From assembly GCA_004151065.3 (NCBI GenBank), contig NWUY0300093370.1, positions 5,739-18,605 on the forward strand: 12,867 nt of DNA, read 5' to 3'. Source of the DNA: Larix sibirica (taxonomy: Eukaryota > Streptophyta > Pinopsida > Pinales > Pinaceae). Below, one piece after another: positions 8,752 through 12,867 of the stretch. Under the pieces are notes generated by a model. The model worked only from the letters and a program-made list of their open reading frames with translations, ran no database searches and was not told the DNA's origin. Each line of letters opens with the position of its first letter. The stretch's first letter is position 1. Position numbers and translations under genes: made by a program.

Positions 8752-9829
8752 CATGAGCTAATAAACATTGTTTTGCATGAATTATAATGCACTGGCAATG
8801 AGAGGATAATGTGTACTTCTTCCCAAGTAGACATTTGTTGGAGTTCCAATAGGGCATTCCATAACTTACGTATTACTTGAACAACATCACCTTTACTTTT
8901 TGCACTCTTTACATGTATTTTTCAAAATGTCAATGAATGATCTAATTTATCCATATATGAACTAAAATATGATGTTGCAACATAGGAATCAAGGATGGAA
9001 TATGCATCAGTGTTTGCAAACCATAGTTGATGCACATTTTTTGCAAAATAATTTATCAATTGTATGTCTCTTTAATAGAATCATAGGACGAGAAATAGAA
9101 GCACAAAGCAAGTAAAGGTAATCTTTTGTAGGCATTCCAATATCTTGCAAAAATGCATCAAAAGTTGTATTTTTATCATAATGTTTTTTTTCGAGAGTAA
9201 AAATAGGTTTTTGTCTTTAATTTTGTTTCTTTTACAGTCTATAGGCTAAAGAACCAAATTTCTAGATCTATTGGAGGCAATGGAAAACCAATTCTACAAC
9301 TTGAGTGCTTGTATATTTTACAAGTTCGTGTGTGATGATAGGTTTGGACTTTTTGCAAATGTTTAGAAAGCGATGTAGAGTCACAAGACAAGTATGTGCC
9401 AATGAACTGTCAATTGCATCATTCGAATTGTGTCCATATATGGGCACATTATAAATCCATAAAATACCATGATCATGTCCATTGTCCTTATTTTGGAATT
9501 ATGTAACAAAGAAGTAGTCAATGATGTCTCCAAAAAATTGCTTATTGTTCTTAATAAATTTTACAAAAGCATTAAACTCGTCTCTATAGTAGCCAACACA
9601 AATTACTGGATTTTTTTGACAGTTGAATCAATATTGCCTTCATCAAGGCTATCATTAAATTTGGATGCATGTTTAAAGTGTAGTTTTTGCAATGCATTGC
9701 ATAGTGTGTGCCATAGGTGACCAACGCTTGTGAATGTTACAAAGAAATTTTGGGGGCCTATTTGTCATATCATTTTCATTCCCCCCTGCTTATTTTCAAC
9801 ATAATCAAGTGAAATACTTATGCTTTTAA
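8752..9829 (-). pseudogene. Rep (HUH endonuclease) domain of the Helitron
   Basis: The remnant opens with SLDYVENK (about 9810) and IGPQNFFVTFTSV (9761-9723), the GPPTFF-type start of Helitron Rep. A frame from 9600 (GYYRDEFNAFVKFI) leads, after one stop at 9501-9499, to FQNKDNGHDHGILWIYN. There HDH (9477-9469) occupies the metal-binding HUH position (EFQxRGxPHxHxLLW type). CRIGFPLPP (9298-9272) matches the conserved Cys-Arg-Phe-Phe-Pro block. Later come RPMILLKRH, then WFANTDAYSILDSY (9023-8982) and SYFSSYMDKLD, which carries the paired tyrosines that attack DNA. KLWNALLELQQMS follows (8900-8752 frame). Frameshifts lie near 9300, 9030 and 8905. The order and spacing match helentron-type Rep better than the canonical plant Helitron1 type. 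Confidence 0.87.
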
Positions 9830-11010
9830 TAAGCTTCCCAATCCGGTTAGCAATTGACTCAAACATAGTGCGGGACCATAGTTGAAGCGGAAAACCAAGA
9901 AGAAGACACCAAGGTGACGCATCACAACCTTTTCGCGAAGTGGGTTAAATGCAGAGTGCCACCGACTAAGAACCAATGACCAATCACCGAACAACCAAGG
10001 CTTGGAGGCAACGCGGTTTAAGTGTTCCACCTACTAAGGAAATGAAAGGCGAACCAACCATTGACTAGGATGCTTAATTTCGTGCAGTAGTTCACCAAGG
10101 GTTTCCATTGAACCTTGATCTGTTCCAACATTTCAAGTCGATTGAAGGATGTGCACTCCATTATGCCCACCAAGGTCCTAGTTGACAAGCTCTCCACCTG
10201 CCCCATATTGACGTCGCCACCAAACGTCAAATGAATATTTTCATCCAATATTTTAAAGGAATTTACGGCTCTGCGAGCTTTACCTTTCTTACTATGAATA
10301 CTATGCCATGCATAGTTGACCTTCCCAATAGAAGGGATAAGATGAGCATTTTCAGACATCGGAGCCTCCTCTTTACCAAGACCACCCGCAGAAGGAGAAC
10401 CCACAAATGGTAAACGTTTAGTGATCAAACCCTCACCTTGAGATTCGTTATTTCGACAATGAAAGGGGACTTTGGTCGTCCACGTTCTATCCCCATCCAA
10501 GAACAGAATAGAAAGAGCACCCAGGGTCGTATTGCCACGTACTCCATCCCCATCATGTTTCCCAAGCATCGACGACTTCCTCGCCGAAAGAGAAGCACCA
10601 CATGCCACCTCAGAACCTGAGGAACCCTCTGTGGAAAACAAAAACTGAGTTGTCTCATACCATTCTGGAAGATACTCCTCCATCGAACCAAGGGTACTAG
10701 AAAGAGACCTATATACACCACTACCCAAGATGAAAACGATACCAGAATAAGACAAATAGAAATCTTGTAGTATTGAACTAGACTTCGCGCCAATTTCTAG
10801 ACACCGCACCAAAAATCCCACCTTTTTTTACATGGTTAGTACTAAGCTCAAAGTGGGATTGAGCTAAACTCCATGATTAACCAACAAAGTCTAGGAACCA
10901 AATTTTAGAAACTCCCGGTGCTTGGAATCTATAAAACCAGAATGCAGTAAAGTGCACAACAAACACATTGCAAGCTTCATTAGACGCTTGCTACAAGAAT
11001 CATCTGCCAT
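9825..11010 (-). pseudogene. LINE ORF1 (DUF4283 gag-like) N-terminal part, broken
   Basis: The probable start is the ATG at 11010-11008 (MADDSCSKRLMKL), which follows CTAGGGTTTC, a common plant leader. The same frame runs to 10018 with stops at about 10892, 10865 and 10829, giving a polar N-terminal region (267 codons open from 10821). Near its end AVNSFKILDENI, VGIMECTSFNRLEML, LVNYCTKL and INGWFAFHFL-like residues open the DUF4283 fold. After a frameshift near 10020 follow VASKPWLFGDWSLVLSRWHS and AFNPL. After another near 9920 come LLLGFPLQLW and MFESIANRIGKLIK, the canonical 'lPglPlelW....l..ia..iG..i' end. The zinc knuckle and all of ORF2 are absent. In intact LINEs this protein binds element RNA. 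The sequence changes to Helitron Rep at about 9825. Confidence 0.85.
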
Positions 11011-11100
11011 GAAACCCTAGACCAGGCTTCTCTTGAAGTTAATACAGTTACTAACCATAGTGTGCAGGATCCATTCTAAACCAGGGGCGACCGGAATGAA
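11011..11100 (-). other. Probable 5' UTR remnant of the ORF1-bearing LINE
   Basis: On the minus strand the 90 bp before the DUF4283 start are less AT-rich than the flank (GGTCGCCCCTGG near 11090) and end in AAGCCTGGTCTAGGGTTTC, like a plant transcript leader. The change to strongly AT-rich DNA at about 11100 may mark the 5' end of the LINE, but I found no target-site duplication there. Confidence 0.4.
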
Positions 11101-11150
11101 ATGAAATTCAAGCGCTTATCTCATTTTATATTTGTTCAAGGATAAAATTG

Positions 11151-11173
11151 TAAAAGGAATAAATTTCCTTTTA
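11151..11173. repeat. 9-bp inverted repeat
   Basis: TAAAAGGAA (11151-11159) and TTCCTTTTA (11165-11173) pair around a 5-nt loop. It lies in AT-rich DNA just beyond the putative LINE leader and no function is apparent. Confidence 0.5.
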
Positions 11174-11334
11174 AATATTAACGAGGGAATACATTTCTTT
11201 TTAATTATGTGTTTGAGGGGGAGAAAAAAATAATTTCAAATTCAACAATAATAAAAGAGTGAAAGGAGGTGAAACATCTTATTCAAATAGTACAAAGGAA
11301 TGTGCACTTAATACATTTACAAAAGTTACTCAAG

Positions 11335-11388
11335 ATCTCAAAGTTTTATCAAATGGGCTCAAGATGAATTCAATCTCAAAGTTTTATC
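11335..11388. repeat. 16-bp direct repeat, 38-bp period
   Basis: ATCTCAAAGTTTTATC occurs exactly at 11335-11350 and 11373-11388. It lies directly upstream of the second truncated LINE. It may be a small tandem duplication of about 38 bp; it is not placed as a duplication flanking a recognised element. Confidence 0.75.
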
Positions 11389-11395
11389 TCTAATT

Positions 11396-11515
11396 CACTG
11401 GAGCAACAAGATAAAATCAACTATCCATCTCTTTAGGAACATCTCATTGGAGCATATTTACAGGCAATACAATCTCCCGGCAGACAAACTTTCTAAGCAG
11501 TGAGGAAGGTATTTT
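11396..11515 (+). pseudogene. RNase H C-terminal fragment of a LINE ORF2
   Basis: The + frame from 11396 reads WSNKIKSTIHLFRNISLEHI, then YRQYNLPADKLSKQ, and stops at a TGA (11510-11512). HIYRxYNxxADxLSK is the C-terminal block of plant LINE RNase H, here with the last catalytic Asp preserved, unlike the copy at 3244-3955. Codons beyond the stop (RYFNMGVIS) still look like the tail of the protein. Only about 40 codons remain, so it encodes nothing functional. Confidence 0.75.
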
Positions 11516-11788
11516 AATATGGGAGTAATTTCATAATTCTCGGGTCGTGGACTTGGGATCTTTGAGGTTTTTTTGAGAAGTTGTATAATTTATGGAGTCT
11601 TTATGTCATGAACTTTTGGAAAAATTGATATGGTTTCTTTGACATCAGCAGCCTGTTGTTTTTTTTGTATGTAGGCAAGTTTTTTTGCTACTTCTCGATT
11701 GAGTCTTCCTTAAGTTTTGGATTATCATGTACCTTTTGATTCAATATGAATAACATTGGTATGCTTTTTTCTGCTGGAAAAAGAGAAT
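11397..11788 (+). mobile_element. Very short 5'-truncated LINE copy
   Basis: About 390 bp hold the last codons of a LINE RNase H, a 3' UTR and an end reading GCTTTTTTCTGCTGGAAAAAG (11763-11783). That end resembles the terminal CTTTTTTCGAGGAAAAAAAA of the LINE at 3244-4187. An exact 8-bp duplication TCTAATTC (11389-11396 and 11789-11796) brackets it, but the right flank is itself repetitive (TAATTC units), so the duplication is only supportive. Confidence 0.65.
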
Positions 11789-11840
11789 TCTAATTCTAAT
11801 TTTAAGAATACCTTTAGATTGGTCGAGGATAATATCTTAT

Positions 11841-11980
11841 ATATATTATCGAAGTAATTTCAACTAATTATCAATTTTTACATATTATTGAAGTAATTTC
11901 AATTAATTATAATTTTTATATATTATCGAAGTAATTTCAATTAATTATATTTTTTATATTTTAAGGAAAAAAATAAAACG
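11841..11980. repeat. AT-rich tandem repeat, about 38-bp unit
   Basis: Three clear units each contain GAAGTAATTTCAA(C/T)TAATTAT followed by a T-rich run; GAAGTAATTT occurs at 11851, 11890 and 11928 (spacings 39 and 38). More distant copies appear at 12000 (GAAGTAATAT) and 12144 (GAAATAAT). Confidence 0.8.
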
Positions 11981-12258
11981 ATTTTAGATATATGTTGTTG
12001 AAGTAATATTGATTAATTATTAATTTTTTTATTTCATGGAAAATAAAATTAATGGTTTCAGATTCAACAATCTTTAATAAAGAATAAATTCTTTTTAGAT
12101 CGATAAATTATTTGAATAAAATCTTTTTGGATTTAAATGTATTGAAATAATCCCGACTATTCATCAATTTTTATATTCTCATAGGAAAAAAATGTTCATG
12201 GTTTCACATTAAGTAGCCTTGAATTATTATTTTTTGGATATGATCAAAGTAATTATGA
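11981..12258. other. AT-rich DNA with diverged repeat copies, no gene
   Basis: The block continues the decayed tandem pattern (GAAGTAAT-, AATTTTTATATT- and GGTTTCA-like words at roughly 140-bp intervals near 12054 and 12200, with a diverged GGTTTTAGA at 12280). No coding signal is visible. Confidence 0.5.
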
Positions 12259-12423
12259 CTAAGAGAAGAAAAAAGGAATGGTTTTAGACTCACATGCAGA
12301 ATACAATTCAGCTGAATCCCCTTCTTTAGCATCCGCTTCCATCGCTCGAATCAAAGAACATTCTTTAAATACACCAAGAACACCATCTTTTCCAGTTGCA
12401 TTGTATATTGGAAGTTTGTGGTT
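12259..12423 (-). pseudogene. Exon-like ORF fragment, family not recognised
   Basis: A minus-strand frame is open for 54 codons between TGA (12426-12424) and TAG (12261-12259). The core, KDGVLGVFKECSLIRAMEAD then AKEGDSAELYSAC, has a balanced amino-acid composition and is less AT-biased than its surroundings, as a real exon would be. On the minus strand GTGAGT lies right after TCTGCAT (about 12286-12292), a good splice donor at the point where the coding look ends. It lies just downstream of the kinesin fragment on the same strand, but I do not recognise it as any kinesin region. It could be an exon of an unrelated captured gene, or chance. Confidence 0.35.
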
Positions 12424-12547
12424 TCAAAAGACGAAGTAGCTGGGACAGTCTGCATGAGAGCCGAGCATCAGTGAATTCTAATAGATTCGAATGATCAGTA
12501 GCCCTCCAATTGGACCACTCAAGGGTATATTGCAGAATCAGACCACA

Positions 12548-12867
12548 TGGGGACTTGTTGATGTATTGTGCCTCCTTCAAACGATCTTCAGTTACTTCAT
12601 TTTTATCCACCCTCTCACTTCTAGCAAGATCTACCAAATTATGGAAGCTATGAAGGTTACACCAAGAAACACGATTTGTAACTTGCACATGCACAATCAA
12701 TACATTGTGAGAACGGTTGTTGCGGTCATTCAGTGCAGTATAGATAACATCATGATTCTTTTGGCCAAAATTCATCGAATCCAAAACATCATAGGTTTCT
12801 CTAACATGCATAAGTATGGCATACGGTACATTAAATCCATTATGACCATTATTTTGAATATCTAATT
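12548..12867 (-). pseudogene. Kinesin-14-type motor domain fragment, damaged and partial
   Basis: The minus-strand frame enters from the window edge (12865) with NGFNVPYAILMHVRETYDVL. It then reads through LDSMNFGQKN, TALNDRNNRSHNVLIVHVQ (switch I, 12707-12730), HNLVDLARSERVDKNEVTED (switch II, 12602-12631) and RLKEAQYINKS (to 12551). These are consecutive blocks of a plant minus-end-directed kinesin motor. Key residues are lost: the switch I serines of SSRSH are Asn-Asn, and the invariant glycine of DLAGSE is Arg. After INKSP (12548) the expected continuation is absent, through an intron or truncation. The N-terminal motor with its P-loop lies outside the window. The frame has no stop in this part, so the gene died fairly recently or the segment is a captured exon set. 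Confidence 0.85.

Larger units (their letters stand above)
4202..9829 (-). mobile_element. Decayed helentron-type Helitron (Rep-Hel-EN, possible RPA-like gene)
   Basis: On the minus strand, in order, come an HUH Rep domain, a Pif1-like helicase, an EEP endonuclease and then a separate broken coding region. Rep plus Pif1 helicase in one polypeptide defines Helitrons, which move by rolling-circle-like replication. An endonuclease fused after the helicase is known from the helentron branch. The element is old: every domain carries stops and frameshifts. Its N-terminal side is cut at about 9829, where a LINE ORF1 fragment abuts. I could not identify the element's termini, so the left limit is simply where recognisable coding remnants end next to the LINE insertion. 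It could extend into 2340-3233. Confidence 0.8.
6160..9829 (-). pseudogene. Helitron Rep-helicase-endonuclease polyprotein, multiply broken
   Basis: This is the whole fused transposase remnant, about 3.7 kb, read from 9829 down to 6160. Domain order is Rep (HUH nuclease), linker, Pif1-like superfamily 1 helicase, EEP endonuclease. The reading frame shifts repeatedly and contains many stops, so only short open pieces survive (for example 8495-8124, 7383-7111 and 6679-6452). The N-terminal region before Rep is missing because the sequence changes to a LINE ORF1 fragment at about 9825. In an active element the protein would nick the donor strand, unwind it and transfer it to a target. The separate domain entries give the motifs. 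Confidence 0.88.

Noticed and set aside
10231-10620. Two + strand ORFs of 60 codons
   Set aside because: They lie antisense to the DUF4283 coding remnant and show no motifs.
12491-12865. + strand ORF of 124 codons
   Set aside because: It is the antisense shadow of the kinesin motor fragment, which has clear family motifs on the minus strand.

Overview
The window looks like plant nuclear intergenic DNA, AT-rich and packed with decayed transposable elements. No intact gene is visible. The plant call rests on LINE pieces with a plant-type RNase H tail, a DUF4283 gag-like ORF1 starting in a typical plant leader (CTAGGGTTTC then ATG), and a kinesin-14 type motor fragment. The age of the elements, the low gene density and the simple repeats would suit a large genome such as a gymnosperm's, but that is inference.

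Left part (1-3233): a degenerate 10-bp minisatellite (consensus near TTGACYATGG) fills about 1-595. It is followed by about 2.6 kb of AT-rich DNA with no gene I can recognise, only small inverted repeats and a weak tRNA-like (SINE) candidate near 2260-2340.

3234-4197: a 5'-truncated LINE on the + strand. It carries an RNase H pseudogene, a 3' UTR and a short A-tail, and is flanked by an exact 10-bp target-site duplication.

4202-9829 (minus strand): the main object, a heavily mutated Helitron of the helentron/Helitron2 type. Read from high to low coordinates it has an HUH Rep domain, a linker, a Pif1-like helicase and a C-terminal exonuclease-endonuclease-phosphatase (EEP) endonuclease, all recognisable across many stops and frameshifts. 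After an interval with a (TG)14 microsatellite and 40/26-bp tandem repeats comes a second co-oriented broken coding region (about 5556-4202), possibly an OB-fold/RPA-like protein. If real, this would be a single-strand-binding partner for a rolling-circle element, but that identification is weak.

9825-11010 (minus): the N-terminal part of a plant LINE ORF1 (DUF4283). It has lost the rest of its LINE and joins the Helitron Rep remnant abruptly, with the reading frame preserved across the junction.

11335-12260: a second, very short 5'-truncated LINE tail (+), followed by AT-rich tandem repeats of about 38 bp.

12259-12867 (minus): an unidentified exon-like ORF fragment and part of a kinesin-14 motor domain with damaged switch I and switch II motifs. 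The motor runs off the window edge.

Nothing here is likely to make a functional protein today. The value of the window is as a fossil: a plant helentron with an endonuclease domain and a possible accessory protein, cut and overlaid by several LINE events.
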